Shown here: positions 36,761-47,486 of the stretch, piece after piece
Layout of the letters: each line of letters opens with the position of its first letter
How positions within the stretch are numbered: the stretch's first letter is position 1
NCBI RefSeq assembly: GCF_947494875.1
Contig: NZ_CANLWM010000005.1
Coordinates: 124,001-188,000, forward strand
DNA length: 64,000 nucleotides
Direction: 5' to 3'
Source of the DNA: an uncultured Williamsia sp.
Lineage (GTDB): Bacteria > Actinomycetota > Actinomycetes > Mycobacteriales > Mycobacteriaceae
Program-made: the position numbers and the translations under genes
Notes under the pieces: model-generated
Database searches by the model: none
What the model saw: the letters and a program-made list of their open reading frames with translations, nothing else
What the model was told of the DNA's origin: nothing

Positions 36761-38086
36761 GTGCCGCCCGCCGATCCGCGCGCGCACGGCGTCGTCCCGC
36801 GCGTGCGCGACGTCGTCGTCGTGGGCGCGGGGTTCTCCGGGCTGATCGCCGCGCGCGACCTGTACCGGGCCGGTGTCGACGTGGTGGTGCTCGAGGCGTC
36901 CGACCGCTGCGGAGGGCGGACGCTGACGGTCACGACGACGCTGGGGTCGGCCGTCGACCTCGGCGGTCAGTGGATCGGTCACGACCACCACCGACTGCGC
37001 GCGCTCGCCGACGCCGTCGGCGCCCGACGGTTCACCATGCGCACCGGCGCCGTCCCCGCGATCGTCGCGGACGGTCGGCGACGGTCCGCCGCCGCACCCA
37101 CGACGATCCTCGCGGTGCTGCTGATGGGGGCGGCGGAGATCGCCCGTCGACGTCGCCCGACCCCGCGATGGTCGGAAACCACGGTGCACGACCTGCTCGC
37201 GAGGGTGCCCGGCCGCACCCGTCGGCTGCTCGAGGTGACAGCCCTCGTGGCGTGGACCGCCGACCTGCGGCGGATGTCGGTGGCCACGGGGGCTCAGCTG
37301 ATCGCGGGGCAGGGTGGCCTGCGGACGATGCTCGCCACCACCGGTGGAGCACAGGAGGAACTGCTCGTCGACGGGACGCGTGCACTCGTCGACGCCATCA
37401 CCACCGAACTCGACACGGCGGTGCGGTTGGGTGCCGCGGTCACCGCCCTGCACCGTGACGACGACGGCGTCACCGTCGACGTCGGCGGTGATGTGCTGAG
37501 GGCTCGACACGTGGTCGTCGCGGTCCCGCCGCCGGTCGCCGCGCGCATCGCACACCGACCCGCGATGCCGACCGCCTGGCGAGCGGTGGCCGACGGCACG
37601 GAGATGGGAGCCGTCTACAAGGCGATCGCGGTGTACCCGACCCCGTTCTGGCGGAGGCAGGCGTCGGGGGAGGTGCTGGTCCTCGACCGGCCGGGGTGCG
37701 CCGTGTACGACACCTCGACACCGGAGGGCCCGGGCCACCTGTGTCTGCTGGTCGGCGGGCCGGAGGCCCGCGCCCTCGATGCGATGTCACCGTCCGGTCG
37801 GCGGGACCTGCTGCTGGGGCGCCTGGCAACCGTCCTCGGACCTGAGGTCGTCGACCCGGCCGACTGGCACGAGAAGTCGTGGCACACCGACCCGACCGTG
37901 GGTGGGGGATACAGCGCGGTGCCGGTCCTGGGCTCGGGCGCCGACCTGCCGCTGGACGCGGACCCGATCGGTCGCGTGCACCTCGCGGCCACGGAGACGG
38001 CCGCCGAGCACCCCGGCTACATCGAGGGTGCGATCGAGGCCGGGGAGCGGGCCGCGCGGGAGGTGCTGGCCGCGCTCAGGAGTTGA
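36761..38086 (+). CDS. Flavin monoamine oxidase family protein
   Basis: 441-aa FAD-dependent oxidoreductase. Dinucleotide motif VVVGAGFSGLIAARDL, then LEASDRCGGRT and VDLGGQWIGHDHHRL; the C-terminal FAD contact is around EHPGYIEGAIEAGERAA. The fold is that of the amine oxidase family, but the substrate (amine, carotenoid-like, or other) cannot be told. GTG 36761, three bases after rlmN, implies co-transcription. It converges with the DUF2631 gene with a 3-base gap. I do not recall this gene at the equivalent place in M. tuberculosis. Confidence 0.85.
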   Translation: MPPADPRAHGVVPRVRDVVVVGAGFSGLIAARDLYRAGVDVVVLEASDRCGGRTLTVTTTLGSAVDLGGQWIGHDHHRLRALADAVGARRFTMRTGAVPAIVADGRRRSAAAPTTILAVLLMGAAEIARRRRPTPRWSETTVHDLLARVPGRTRRLLEVTALVAWTADLRRMSVATGAQLIAGQGGLRTMLATTGGAQEELLVDGTRALVDAITTELDTAVRLGAAVTALHRDDDGVTVDVGGDVLRARHVVVAVPPPVAARIAHRPAMPTAWRAVADGTEMGAVYKAIAVYPTPFWRRQASGEVLVLDRPGCAVYDTSTPEGPGHLCLLVGGPEARALDAMSPSGRRDLLLGRLATVLGPEVVDPADWHEKSWHTDPTVGGGYSAVPVLGSGADLPLDADPIGRVHLAATETAAEHPGYIEGAIEAGERAAREVLAALRS

Positions 38087-38089
38087 GGG

Positions 38090-38383
38090 TCAGTTCTTCC
38101 ACTTGCCGCGCGACAGCACCAGGTCGCGGATGAGGATGAACCACATCACGGCGGTGATCGCGATGAGCCAGATGTCCTCGACGTGACCCTTGTGGTTGCC
38201 GATGATCATGGCGAGCAGGGCGAGACCGGAGATCCAGCCGCCGACCCGCATCGCCGTCTTCGACTCGCCGTGCCATCCGAAGCGGGCCGAGGGGGCGTCG
38301 GTCGGTTCCCGCCGCCAGCCGGTGTCGACGACCTCCAGCTCGTGCGAGTGCTTCTCGGTCTGGGCGATCTCGGTGTCGGCCAC
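38090..38383 (-). CDS. DUF2631 family small membrane protein
   Basis: 97 aa, function unknown. The charged N-terminus ([20 protein letters not shown], with FGWHGES) precedes two transmembrane segments (~47-63, ~71-88) and ends [10 protein letters not shown]. The family is restricted to actinobacteria and is found near dxr (Rv2876-like). ATG 38383 is preceded by AGGAGG. Divergent from dxr, convergent with the amine oxidase. Confidence 0.85.
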   Translation of the reverse strand: MADTEIAQTEKHSHELEVVDTGWRREPTDAPSARFGWHGESKTAMRVGGWISGLALLAMIIGNHKGHVEDIWLIAITAVMWFILIRDLVLSRGKWKN

Positions 38384-38465
38384 GGATCCTCCTGGCTGGG
38401 CGCACCGGCACGGGGCGCGGCGTCAACGATGGCGTGTAGTAGCGACCAGCATATCGGGGGGCACA

Positions 38466-39698
38466 ATGACCGTCGTGGCATCACCCCCGCGCCCCGCGCC
38501 GCAGCAGGATCCCGACACCCGCACCCGGGTGGTGATCCTCGGGTCGACCGGGTCGATCGGGGTGCAGGCACTCGAGGTGGTGGCCGAGCACCCGGACCGC
38601 TTCGAGGTCGTCGCGCTGGCCGCCGGCGGTGCCGACCCGGGGGCGGTGGCCGACCAGATGGCGGCCGCGGGTGTGGCGTCGGACCGGGTCGCCATCGCCG
38701 ACCCCGGCGCGGCCCGACGACTCGACGACCTGCTCGCCGACGGTCCGCTGGCCGCGGGCCCGGTGCGCTCCGGTGAGGACGCGCTCGTCGACCTCGTCGG
38801 GTCGGTCGACGCCGACGTCGTGCTCAACGGCGTCGTCGGGTCGCGGGGACTGCGTCCGACGCTGGCGGCGCTCGCGACCGGCGCCCGGCTCGCCCTGGCC
38901 AACAAGGAGTCCCTCGTCGCCGGGGGATCGCTGGTGCTCGCGGCGGCCTCGCCCGGGCAGATCGTCCCGGTCGACTCCGAGCACTCGGCCATCGCGCAGT
39001 GTCTGCGGGGCGGCTCCGCCGACGAGGTGGACCGGCTGGTGCTCACCGCGTCCGGTGGGCCCTTCCGCGGATGGGGTGCCGACGACGTCGCGACGGTGAC
39101 CCCGGAACAGGCGGGCAAGCACCCGACCTGGTCGATGGGCCCGATGATCACGCTGAACTCGGCGACGCTGGTGAACAAGGCGCTCGAGGTCATCGAGGCG
39201 CACCTGCTGTTCGGCGTCCCCTACGACCGCATCGACGTGACCGTCCATCCGCAGTCGATCGTCCACTCGATGGTCACCTTCGTCGACGGCGCGACCATCG
39301 CCAAGGCGTCGCCACCGTCGATGAAACTCCCCATCGCGCTGGCCCTCGGCTGGCCCGATCGCGTCCCGGGGTCGTCGACGGCGTGTGACTTCTCCCTCGC
39401 CGCGCAGTGGACCTTCGAGCCGGTGGACTCCGCCGTGTTCCCGGCGATCGACGTCGCGCGTGCCGCCGGTACCCGCGGAGGGTCGCTGACCTGCGTGTTC
39501 AACGCGGCGAACGAGGTGGCCGCGCAGGCGTTCCTCGACGGCGCGATCGCCTTCCCACGGATCGTCGGCATCGTGTCCGACGTGCTCGATCGCGCCGACG
39601 AGTGGTCACGCGAACCGGGTACCGTGGACGACGTCCTCGCCGCCGACGCCTGGGCGCGTCGCAGCGCGGAGGACCTGGTGGCAGCGTCGTCACGCTGA
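38466..39698 (+). CDS. dxr: 1-deoxy-D-xylulose 5-phosphate reductoisomerase
   Basis: Second step of the MEP isoprenoid pathway, NADPH-dependent, 410 aa. NADPH motif [17 protein letters not shown]; substrate and metal regions [33 protein letters not shown] and [23 protein letters not shown] 38466. It sits with ispG (third gene on) as in mycobacteria, with the rip1 protease between. Confidence 0.96.
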   Translation: MTVVASPPRPAPQQDPDTRTRVVILGSTGSIGVQALEVVAEHPDRFEVVALAAGGADPGAVADQMAAAGVASDRVAIADPGAARRLDDLLADGPLAAGPVRSGEDALVDLVGSVDADVVLNGVVGSRGLRPTLAALATGARLALANKESLVAGGSLVLAAASPGQIVPVDSEHSAIAQCLRGGSADEVDRLVLTASGGPFRGWGADDVATVTPEQAGKHPTWSMGPMITLNSATLVNKALEVIEAHLLFGVPYDRIDVTVHPQSIVHSMVTFVDGATIAKASPPSMKLPIALALGWPDRVPGSSTACDFSLAAQWTFEPVDSAVFPAIDVARAAGTRGGSLTCVFNAANEVAAQAFLDGAIAFPRIVGIVSDVLDRADEWSREPGTVDDVLAADAWARRSAEDLVAASSR

Positions 39699-39744
39699 CC
39701 ACGCCGCACACGGCGGCACATCGAGACGAGGAGGGCACGGGCAG

Positions 39745-40959
39745 GTGGGCTTCGTCATCGGCGTGATCGTGTTCGCGCTGGGGCTGCTGTTGTCCATCGC
39801 GTGGCACGAGTGCGGACACATGTGGGCCGCGCAGCGCACCGGGATGGTCGTGCGGCGGTACTTCATCGGGTTTGGTCCCACACTGTGGTCGACCCGTCGG
39901 AACGGTACCGAGTACGGCGTGAAGGCGATCCCGCTCGGCGGGTTCTGCGACATCGCCGGCATGACCACCTACGACGAGATCGCCCCTGAACACGCCGACC
40001 GCGCCATGTTCCGGCAGAAGGCGTGGAAGCGGCTGGTGGTGCTGGTCGCCGGGCCGGCGCAGAACTTCATCCTGGGCTTCGTGCTCATCGTGATCCTCGC
40101 CGTCGGGTGGGGGCTGCCGAACCTGAACCCGCCGCCCGCGCCCGCGAAGGTCGCCGAGACGTCGTGTGTCGCCCCCACCGTCGCCGGCGACGGGACCAGC
40201 GCCCCGTGCACCGGCACCGGCCCCGCGGCCTCCGCGGGACTCCTCCCGGGTGACCAGATCGTGTCGGTCAACGGCGCGAACGTCACGACGGCCGCTCAGA
40301 TGACGCCGCTGGTGCGCTACTCGACAGGTCCGTTGGACCTGCAGGTGCGTCGTGACGGTGTGGTGCGCTCCGTCCAGGTGACGCCGCAGACGGTCACCTA
40401 CGAGCCCGGCAAGGGCACCGGACTCGACCAGCCCCTGACGTTCCGCCAGATCGGCATCGCGTATCCGCAGCAGAACCACAAGGACTTCACGCTCGCGGGT
40501 GCCGTGCCCGGCGCGGTGGTCTTCACCGGCCAACTCGCCCACGCCACCTGGGACGCGTTGATCTCGTTGCCGCAGAAGGTCGGCGCCCTGTGGACGGCGG
40601 TGACCGGAGGCGAGCGCGCTCTCGACACCCCGGTCAGCGTCTACGGCGCCACCGTGCTCGGCGGCGACGCCGCGGAGGCCGGGCAGTGGCAGTCGTTGGT
40701 CCTGCTGCTGGTGAGCATCAACTTCTTCCTCGGCCTGTTCAACCTGGTGCCGCTGCTCCCGCTCGACGGCGGCCACATGGCCATCGTGGGATACGAGAAG
40801 CTGCGCAACGCGATCCGGCGTCGACTCGGCCTGTCACGCGCCGGGCCCGTCGACTACCTCAAGCTCATGCCCGCCACGTATGCGGTGCTCGCAGTGATGG
40901 GGTGCTACATGGTGCTCACCCTCACCGCCGACATCGTCAACCCCCTGAAAGTCTTCTAG
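39745..40959 (+). CDS. rip1: Site-2 (M50) intramembrane zinc metalloprotease
   Basis: Cleaves anti-sigma factors within the membrane; 404 aa. The active-site motif HECGH (His21, Glu22, His25) is in the first transmembrane helix. A PDZ domain lies at ~130-230 ([17 protein letters not shown]). A C-terminal helix holds the second zinc motif [12 protein letters not shown]. About four helices. GTG 39745 preceded by CGAGGAGGGCACGG. Equivalent to Rv2869c between dxr and ispG. No anti-sigma factor gene is in this window. Confidence 0.95.
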   Translation: MGFVIGVIVFALGLLLSIAWHECGHMWAAQRTGMVVRRYFIGFGPTLWSTRRNGTEYGVKAIPLGGFCDIAGMTTYDEIAPEHADRAMFRQKAWKRLVVLVAGPAQNFILGFVLIVILAVGWGLPNLNPPPAPAKVAETSCVAPTVAGDGTSAPCTGTGPAASAGLLPGDQIVSVNGANVTTAAQMTPLVRYSTGPLDLQVRRDGVVRSVQVTPQTVTYEPGKGTGLDQPLTFRQIGIAYPQQNHKDFTLAGAVPGAVVFTGQLAHATWDALISLPQKVGALWTAVTGGERALDTPVSVYGATVLGGDAAEAGQWQSLVLLLVSINFFLGLFNLVPLLPLDGGHMAIVGYEKLRNAIRRRLGLSRAGPVDYLKLMPATYAVLAVMGCYMVLTLTADIVNPLKVF

Positions 40960-40970
40960 AAGGTGACCAG

Positions 40971-42152
40971 ATGAGTTCCGAATCCTCCGCTGTCCCGGTC
41001 GGTCTCGGGATGCCCGCACCGCCCCCGCCTGTCCTCGCCCCGCGACGGAAGACCCGCCAGATCATGGTCGGGTCGGTCGGGGTCGGCAGCGACCACCCCA
41101 TCTCGGTGCAGTCGATGACGACCACCAAGACGCACGACATCAACGCGACGCTGCAGCAGATCGCGCAGCTCACCGCCTCGGGTTGTGACATCGTCCGCGT
41201 CGCCTGCCCTCGTCAGGAGGATGCCGACGCCCTCGCGACGATCGCGAAGAAGAGTCAGATCCCGGTCATCGCCGACATCCACTTCCAGCCGCGGTACATC
41301 TTCGCGGCGATCGAGGCCGGGTGCGCCGCGGTGCGTGTGAACCCCGGCAACATCAAGGAGTTCGACGGCCGGGTGAAGGACGTGGCGCTGGCGGCGAAGG
41401 ACGCGGGCATCCCGATCCGGATCGGCGTGAACGCCGGATCCCTCGACCCGCGACTGCTCGCCAAGTACGGCCGTGCGACCCCCGAGGCGCTCGTCGAGTC
41501 GGCGCTGTGGGAGGCGAGCCTCTTCGAGGAGCACGGGTACGGCGACATCAAGATCTCGGTGAAGCACAACGACCCCGTCATCATGGTCGAGGCCTACCGG
41601 CAGCTGGCGGCCCAGAGCGACTACCCACTGCACCTCGGCGTCACCGAGGCCGGCCCGGCCTTCCAGGGCACGATCAAGTCCGCCGTGGCGTTCGGGTCGC
41701 TGCTGGCCGACGGCATCGGGGACACCATCCGCGTGTCCCTGTCGGCGCCGCCGGCCGAGGAGGTGAAGGTCGGCGACCAGATCCTGCAGTCGCTGAACCT
41801 GCGCCCCCGCAAGCTCGAGATCGTCTCGTGCCCGTCGTGCGGTCGCGCCCAGGTGGACGTCTACTCGCTCGCCGATCAGGTCACCGCCGGGCTCGAGGGG
41901 ATGGACGTGCCGCTGCGCGTGGCGGTCATGGGATGCGTCGTGAACGGCCCCGGCGAGGCCCGAGACGCCGACCTCGGCGTCGCCTCCGGCAACGGCAAGG
42001 GGCAGATCTTCGTCAAGGGTGAGGTCATCAAGACCGTGCCCGAGGCACAGATCGTCGAGACCCTGATCGAGGAAGCGCTTCGCATCGCGGAGGAAACAGG
42101 GGACACTGGCGAAGGGACCACCAGCGGGTCGCCGGTCGTCAGCATCGGATAG
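40971..42152 (+). CDS. ispG: 4-hydroxy-3-methylbut-2-enyl diphosphate synthase IspG
   Basis: Iron-sulfur enzyme of the MEP pathway, 393 aa. N-terminal TIM barrel ([33 protein letters not shown]) and C-terminal cluster domain with [11 protein letters not shown] and [16 protein letters not shown] supplying the three cysteines. ATG 40971 eleven bases after rip1. Same strand and order as dxr-rip1, so probably one operon. Confidence 0.96.
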   Translation: MSSESSAVPVGLGMPAPPPPVLAPRRKTRQIMVGSVGVGSDHPISVQSMTTTKTHDINATLQQIAQLTASGCDIVRVACPRQEDADALATIAKKSQIPVIADIHFQPRYIFAAIEAGCAAVRVNPGNIKEFDGRVKDVALAAKDAGIPIRIGVNAGSLDPRLLAKYGRATPEALVESALWEASLFEEHGYGDIKISVKHNDPVIMVEAYRQLAAQSDYPLHLGVTEAGPAFQGTIKSAVAFGSLLADGIGDTIRVSLSAPPAEEVKVGDQILQSLNLRPRKLEIVSCPSCGRAQVDVYSLADQVTAGLEGMDVPLRVAVMGCVVNGPGEARDADLGVASGNGKGQIFVKGEVIKTVPEAQIVETLIEEALRIAEETGDTGEGTTSGSPVVSIG

Positions 42153-42235
42153 GCGTCGGCAGCGGATCGCCGGGTCCCGTTCCCGCCCCGCCGTCCGGTG
42201 AGGACGGTCCCGCCGAACCCCGGGCAGGAGTGACG

Positions 42236-43072
42236 GTGCTGAAGCTCGTGGGCGACAAGCCACTGAATGCGCGTGACGCGCAGGCTGTCTCCCGCGCCCT
42301 CGAGACGGACCCGGTGGCGATGTGTATGGTCGCCGCCCGCGTCGAGGAACACGGGGTCGCGCCCCGGATGCTCGGCGGCGAACTGTGGACCGCGGGCGAC
42401 CCCGAGACCTCACTGTGTTTCTCCGGCGCCAACCTCATCCCGTTGCTGGGCGAGGCCGCCGACATCGCGGGTTTCGCGGCGCGTGCGACGCGCTCACCCC
42501 GGCACTGTTCGTCCATCGTCGGCCGCGCCGAGTACGTGATGCCGTTCTGGGAGCACGCCCAGGAGCATTGGGGGCCGGCGCGTGAGATCCGCCGGCACCA
42601 ACCGCTGCTGGCGATGTCGGGCCCTCCTTCGATCGCCCCGGATCCCCGCGTGCGCCGGGTACGCCTCGCCGAGATCGACGCCTACCTGCCCGCCGCGGTC
42701 GAGATGTTCCGCGGAGAGGTCGGCGTCGACCCGTGTGCCGGGGACGGCGGCCGGTCGTACCGTCGCCGGATCGCCGCCCTCATCTCCGCGGGCCGGGCGT
42801 TCGCCCGGTTCGAGGACGGCGAGGTGGTGTTCAAGGCGGAGATCGGGTCGATGTCGTCGCGGGTCGGGCAGATCCAAGGCGTGTGGGTCGCCGAGCACAA
42901 GCGCGGTCGCGGGCTCGGTGCCGCAGGGACCGCCGCGGTCGTCGCTGCGATCGCGGCGCAGGGCCGGGTGTCGAGCCTGTACGTCAACGACTTCAACTCG
43001 CCCGCCCGGCAGGTCTACCAGCGTGTGGGTCTCGCCGAGGTCGGCACTTTCGCGACGATCCTCGTCGACTGA
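42236..43072 (+). CDS. GNAT N-acetyltransferase with DUF4081 N-terminal domain
   Basis: 278 aa. The N-terminal ~120 residues are a DUF4081-like domain (ARDAQAVSRALETDPVAMCM). A GNAT domain follows with acetyl-CoA loop VAEHKRGRGLGAAGTAAVVAA and YVNDFNSPARQVYQRVGL. GTG 42236 lies 5 bases after GCAGGAG (42224-42230), so it is preferred to GTG 42230. It follows ispG across an 83-base gap with a small stem (CCGTCC/GGACGG at 42191-42207). Matches Rv2867c in position. Substrate unknown. Confidence 0.87.
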   Translation: MLKLVGDKPLNARDAQAVSRALETDPVAMCMVAARVEEHGVAPRMLGGELWTAGDPETSLCFSGANLIPLLGEAADIAGFAARATRSPRHCSSIVGRAEYVMPFWEHAQEHWGPAREIRRHQPLLAMSGPPSIAPDPRVRRVRLAEIDAYLPAAVEMFRGEVGVDPCAGDGGRSYRRRIAALISAGRAFARFEDGEVVFKAEIGSMSSRVGQIQGVWVAEHKRGRGLGAAGTAAVVAAIAAQGRVSSLYVNDFNSPARQVYQRVGLAEVGTFATILVD

Positions 43073-43154
43073 CCTGCTCTCATCCATTTCACAGGTCACC
43101 GCCCTGCGTGGCACCCGTGTACGCCGCCGCGGGCGCCCTAGCATCGCTCTCGCG

Positions 43155-44996
43155 ATGGACAGACGAGGACACGGACCCCGGCGACGACGACTTCTCGTCG
43201 TGCTGGTGGCAGCCCTCGCCGCGATTCCGGTGGTCGTCGCGTGCGGTTCGGCCGACGACGGGCCGCGCGCCGCGGCGTCGTCGTTCCTGGCCGTCGTGGC
43301 CGCCCGCCAACTCGACGACGCCGCCGGCCGCACGGACTCGCCGGACACCGCACGCACCGACCTCGACGCCGCATGGAGCGGACTGCAGGCGACGGGCCTG
43401 CGGACCGAGGTCGGCCGCAGTCGCGTCGACGCGGACACCGCCACCGTCGACGTCCGCTGGTCGTGGGCCCTGCCGCGAGACCAGACCTGGTCCTACGACG
43501 CGCGCCTGGACATGGCCCGCGGGGACCGCGGCTGGCGCGTGCGATGGACCTCGACCGACCTGCACCCCGATCTCGGCGCGACGCAACGCATGGCGCTGCA
43601 GACGATCCAGGCCCCGGTCGGGTCGGTGAACGAGTCCGACGGGTCGTCGGTCCTCGTCCCCGGGTCGGTCTTCCGCGTCGGGCTCGACGCACAGCAGGCG
43701 GCGCAGACCGGCTCCGCCGCGGACTCCGCGTCGCAACTGGCCGACGTCCTCCGCCGGTTCGACCCGACCCTCGACCCGCAGGCGATCGCCGAGGAGTCCA
43801 CCGCGACACCGGGTGTCTACGCCGTGTCGACGCTGCGTCGCGACCAGTACGACCAGGTGAGCGACCTGCTCGCGGCGATCCCCGGGGTGAGCGCCGCCGA
43901 CCAGGCCGACCTCGTGCCCACCGACCCGACCTTCGCTCCCGCCCTCATGACCCAGATCAAGAAGCAGGTCGCGTCCGACCTCGACGGCAAGGCCGGCTGG
44001 CGGGTGGTGTCGCTCAACCCCAACGGCGCGACCGCCGGCGTCCTCGCCGAGGTCGACCCCGCGCCGGCGCCGTCCGTGGCGATCAGCCTGTCGCGGGAGG
44101 TGCAGACCGCCGCGCAGCGTGCCGTCGACGCCGCGTCGCGCTTCCAGACGATGATGGTCGTCGTCCAGCCGTCGACCGGACGTATCCTCGCCATCGCGCA
44201 GAACCCGTTGGCGGACAAGAACGGACCGCTGGCCACCATCGGCCAGTACCCGCCCGGCTCGACCTTCAAGATGGTGACCTCCGCCGCCGCGATCGGGACG
44301 GGACTGGCGAAGCCGTCGACGATGGTCGGGTGCCCCGGGACGGTGACGATCGGCCCACGCACCATCCCGAACTACGACGAGTTCGCGCTCGGAACCGTGC
44401 CCATGCAGACGGCGTTCGCCAAGTCCTGCAACACCACCTTCGCCAAGCTCGCCAGCGAGATGGGGCCGTCGGACCTCGCCGCGGCTGCCGCGAAGATGGG
44501 CATCGGACCGGACTACGACATCCCCGGGATCCCCGTCGACTCCGGCTCGGTGCCCATCGCGCCGGACCTGATCCAGCGCACCGAGGACGGGTTCGGACAG
44601 GGCAAGGTGCTCACCAGCCCGTTCGGCCTCGCCATGGTCGCGGCGACGGTCGCGCACGGGTCCACCCCGGTCCCGCAGCTGATCCTCGACCGCGCCACCA
44701 CCGTCAGCGGACCGCACCCCGTGATCGACCCTGCCGTCATCGCGCAGTTGCGCCCGATGATGCGGCAGGTCGTCGTCGACGGCACCGCCGACCGGATCAA
44801 GGACCAGGGCGAGGTGTTCGGCAAGACCGGTGAGGCCGAGGTGACCGGCGGGTCGCACGCCTGGTTCGCCGGCTACCGCGGGGACCTGGCCTTCGCCACG
44901 CTCGTGGTGCTCGGCGCCAGCTCCGACAACGCCGTCGGCGTCACCCGGGACTTCTTCGAGGACCTCCCGTCGGACTTCCTCGCCGACCCCCGCTGA
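43155..44996 (+). CDS. Penicillin-binding protein, lipoprotein (PBP-lipo type)
   Basis: Transpeptidase of peptidoglycan synthesis, 613 aa. The signal sequence ends in lipobox VVAC (Cys ~30), so the protein is probably lipid-anchored. An NTF2-like MecA-N domain (~35-155), a dimerisation region and the transpeptidase follow, with SxxK at STFK (Ser369, Lys372), SxN at SCN and KTG at GKTGEAEV. It resembles Rv2864c, a class B PBP. ATG 43155 is used. An 82-base gap separates it from the GNAT gene. Confidence 0.92.
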   Translation: MDRRGHGPRRRRLLVVLVAALAAIPVVVACGSADDGPRAAASSFLAVVAARQLDDAAGRTDSPDTARTDLDAAWSGLQATGLRTEVGRSRVDADTATVDVRWSWALPRDQTWSYDARLDMARGDRGWRVRWTSTDLHPDLGATQRMALQTIQAPVGSVNESDGSSVLVPGSVFRVGLDAQQAAQTGSAADSASQLADVLRRFDPTLDPQAIAEESTATPGVYAVSTLRRDQYDQVSDLLAAIPGVSAADQADLVPTDPTFAPALMTQIKKQVASDLDGKAGWRVVSLNPNGATAGVLAEVDPAPAPSVAISLSREVQTAAQRAVDAASRFQTMMVVVQPSTGRILAIAQNPLADKNGPLATIGQYPPGSTFKMVTSAAAIGTGLAKPSTMVGCPGTVTIGPRTIPNYDEFALGTVPMQTAFAKSCNTTFAKLASEMGPSDLAAAAAKMGIGPDYDIPGIPVDSGSVPIAPDLIQRTEDGFGQGKVLTSPFGLAMVAATVAHGSTPVPQLILDRATTVSGPHPVIDPAVIAQLRPMMRQVVVDGTADRIKDQGEVFGKTGEAEVTGGSHAWFAGYRGDLAFATLVVLGASSDNAVGVTRDFFEDLPSDFLADPR

Positions 44997-45046
44997 GCCC
45001 CGCCCACACCTCCCGAGCGCGCAAAACCGGCGCCGAGCGGGCGCGA

Positions 45047-45052
45047 TAGGCT
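45047..45052 (+). promoter_or_regulatory. -10 element, leaderless map
   Basis: TAGGCT ends 7 bases before ATG 45060; no Shine-Dalgarno follows. Matches the lepB/proS pattern. Confidence 0.5.
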
Positions 45053-45059
45053 GGGCGAC

Positions 45060-45923
45060 ATGTCCGTCCGCACCGCCCTGGCGCCCGGCGAGATCTCGCC
45101 GACCCTGCCGGTCCCGTCGTCGATCCCGCGCCCCGAGTACGCCTGGCGCCCCACCGCGAACGAGGGCCACGAGCCCTGGGTGCAGACACCGGAGACCATC
45201 GAGAAGATGCGGGTGGCCGGCCGGATCGCCGCCGACGCGCTCGCCGAGGCCGGCAAGGCCGTCGCCCCGGGCGTGACGACCGATCAGCTCGACCGGATCG
45301 CCCACGAGTACATGGTCGACCACGGCGCGTACCCGTCGACCCTGGGTTACCGCGGGTTCCCGAAGTCGTGCTGCACGTCGCTGAACGAGGTGATCTGCCA
45401 CGGGATCCCGGACTCGACGGTCATCCAGGACGGCGACATCGTCAACATCGACGTCACCGCCTACATCGACGGGGTCCACGGCGACACCAACGCCACGTTC
45501 CTCGCCGGCGACGTGAGCCAGGAGCATCGCGACCTCGTCGAGCGCACGTACACCGCGACCATGCGCGCCATCAAGGCGGTCCGCGCGGGGCGTGAGCTCA
45601 ACGTGGTCGGCCGTGTCATCGAGTCCTACGCGAACCGCTTCGGCTACAGCGTCGTCCGTGACTTCACCGGTCACGGGATCGGGGAGACGTTCCACAACGG
45701 ACTCGTGGTGCTGCACTACGACCAGCCCAACGTCGACACCGTGCTGGAACCGGGGATGGTCTTCACGATCGAGCCGATGATCAACCTCGGTGGGTTGCCG
45801 TACGAGATCTGGGACGACGGCTGGACCGTCGTCACGGGCGACCGGAAGTGGACCGCGCAGTTCGAGCACACGCTCGTGGTCACCGAGGACGGGGCGGAGA
45901 TCCTCACCCTGCCGTCGGAGTAG
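45060..45923 (+). CDS. map: Methionine aminopeptidase, type I
   Basis: Removes N-terminal methionine; 287 aa. An N-terminal ~40-residue extension rich in proline ([10 protein letters not shown]) is typical of the actinobacterial MapB/type Ic form. Catalytic core: [23 protein letters not shown] (metal Asp), [13 protein letters not shown] (His), [10 protein letters not shown] (Glu) and [12 protein letters not shown] (Glu). Followed 5 bases later by cobQ. Confidence 0.96.
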   Translation: MSVRTALAPGEISPTLPVPSSIPRPEYAWRPTANEGHEPWVQTPETIEKMRVAGRIAADALAEAGKAVAPGVTTDQLDRIAHEYMVDHGAYPSTLGYRGFPKSCCTSLNEVICHGIPDSTVIQDGDIVNIDVTAYIDGVHGDTNATFLAGDVSQEHRDLVERTYTATMRAIKAVRAGRELNVVGRVIESYANRFGYSVVRDFTGHGIGETFHNGLVVLHYDQPNVDTVLEPGMVFTIEPMINLGGLPYEIWDDGWTVVTGDRKWTAQFEHTLVVTEDGAEILTLPSE

Positions 45924-45928
45924 GGCGG

Positions 45929-47476
45929 GTGCGGGGCGCGATCCTCGTCGGCGGCACCACCTCCGACGCGGGCAAGAGTCTCGTGGTCGCCGGCCTGTGT
46001 CGATCGTTCGCGCGGCGCGGGGTGTCGGTCGCGCCGTTCAAGGCGCAGAACATGTCGAACAACTCCGTCGTCACCGCCGACGGCGGCGAGATCGGCCGCG
46101 CGCAGGGGATGCAGGCGCAGGCGTGTGGTCTGGCCCCGTCGACCCGGTTCAACCCGGTGCTGCTCAAACCCGGCAGTGACCGACGGTCGGCGGTGGTCGT
46201 TCGCGGGCGGCCCGACGGGTGGATCGGTGCCGCCGACTACCACGAGCGTCGCGCCGCACTCGCCGACATCGTGCAGGACGAGTTGGCCTCTCTCCGTGAT
46301 GATTTCGACGTCGTCGTCTGTGAGGGCGCCGGTTCGGTGGCCGAGATCAACCTGCGCGACACCGACATCGCCAACATGGGCCTCGCCCAGGCCGCCGACA
46401 TCGGCGCGCTCGTCGTCGGTGACATCGACCGCGGGGGAGTGCTGGCGCATCTCCTCGGCACGATGGCCGCCCTCTCCGACGACGACCAGCGCCGCGTCGC
46501 GGGTTTCGTCGTCAACAAGTTCCGCGGCGCGCGATCGATCCTGCAACCCGGACTCGACTCCCTCGCCGAGCGCACCGGGCGACCGACTCTTGGTGTGCTG
46601 CCGTATCTCGACGACCTGTGGCTCGACGCCGAGGACTCGCTGTCGTCGCCGATCGGCCGCCCGGTCGGGCCGTCGACGCCCTCGCTGGGCCGCGACCGCC
46701 TGTCGGTCGCCGCGATCCGCCTGCCCCGGCTGTCGAACTCCACCGATCTCGAGGCGCTCGCGTGCGAGCCGGGTGTCGACGTCCGGTGGGTCGACGACAT
46801 CGCCAGTGTCACCACCGCCGACCTGGCGTTGTTGCCCGGCACTCGCGCCACCGTCGACGACCTGGCCTGGCTGCGCTCCCGCGGGCTCGACCACGCGCTG
46901 CGGGAGCGCGCACGGACGCGACGACCGATCGTCGGGATCTGCGGCGGGTATCAGATGCTGGGCGAGACGATCGTCGACGGCGTCGAGTCCCGACAGGCCG
47001 GGGGTGGCGCGCGCGTCGTCGACGGTCTCGGCATCCTCGACCTCACGGTGCGGTTCGAGGCCGAGAAGACCGTCCGCCCGGTGACCGGCACCTGGGGCGA
47101 CCACCGGGTGCAGGGCTATGAGATCCACCACGGTCGGGTGGTCGACAACGGCCACCGACCGCTGCTCGTCGACGACGACCACGGACCGGAGGGCAGCGTC
47201 GGCGACGCCGTGTGGGGCACCCACTGGCACGGACTGCTCGCCAACGACGCCGCACGACGCGCCCTGCTCGTCGAGGTCGCGACGGCGGCGGAGCGCGCCG
47301 ACTTCCGTGTCGCGCCCGACACCGACGTCGAGGCGGCGCGGGTGTCGCAGCTCGACCGGCTCGCCGACGCCGTGGACGAACACCTCGACATGGCCGCGGT
47401 CGAGGCGATCATCACCGACGGCCCACCGGCGACGGCGTCCGTGGTCCGCACCACCGTCGGACCGTCACCGACGTAG
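45929..47476 (+). CDS. cobQ: Cobyric acid synthase
   Basis: Amidates adenosylcobyrinic acid a,c-diamide at four side chains using glutamine, 515 aa. P-loop-like ATPase start [20 protein letters not shown], then [10 protein letters not shown] and [13 protein letters not shown]. The C-terminal glutamine amidotransferase has nucleophile Cys in [10 protein letters not shown] and His in [11 protein letters not shown] 45929 is 5 bases after map. It complements cobO, cobB and cysG at 56558-59873 but is not linked to them. Confidence 0.95.
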   Translation: MRGAILVGGTTSDAGKSLVVAGLCRSFARRGVSVAPFKAQNMSNNSVVTADGGEIGRAQGMQAQACGLAPSTRFNPVLLKPGSDRRSAVVVRGRPDGWIGAADYHERRAALADIVQDELASLRDDFDVVVCEGAGSVAEINLRDTDIANMGLAQAADIGALVVGDIDRGGVLAHLLGTMAALSDDDQRRVAGFVVNKFRGARSILQPGLDSLAERTGRPTLGVLPYLDDLWLDAEDSLSSPIGRPVGPSTPSLGRDRLSVAAIRLPRLSNSTDLEALACEPGVDVRWVDDIASVTTADLALLPGTRATVDDLAWLRSRGLDHALRERARTRRPIVGICGGYQMLGETIVDGVESRQAGGGARVVDGLGILDLTVRFEAEKTVRPVTGTWGDHRVQGYEIHHGRVVDNGHRPLLVDDDHGPEGSVGDAVWGTHWHGLLANDAARRALLVEVATAAERADFRVAPDTDVEAARVSQLDRLADAVDEHLDMAAVEAIITDGPPATASVVRTTVGPSPT

Positions 47477-47479
47477 GCT
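47474..47479 (+). promoter_or_regulatory. -10 element, leaderless hydrolase gene
   Basis: TAGGCT overlaps the cobQ stop and ends 7 bases before ATG 47487. Confidence 0.45.
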
Positions 47480-47486
47480 CGTCGCG

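Noticed and set aside
33791-37738. 1315-codon open frame on the minus strand
   Set aside because: It runs antisense through frr, cdsA, rlmN and the amine oxidase, all with clear motifs; the translation is Arg/Gly/His-rich with no domain. It is a high-GC codon-bias shadow.
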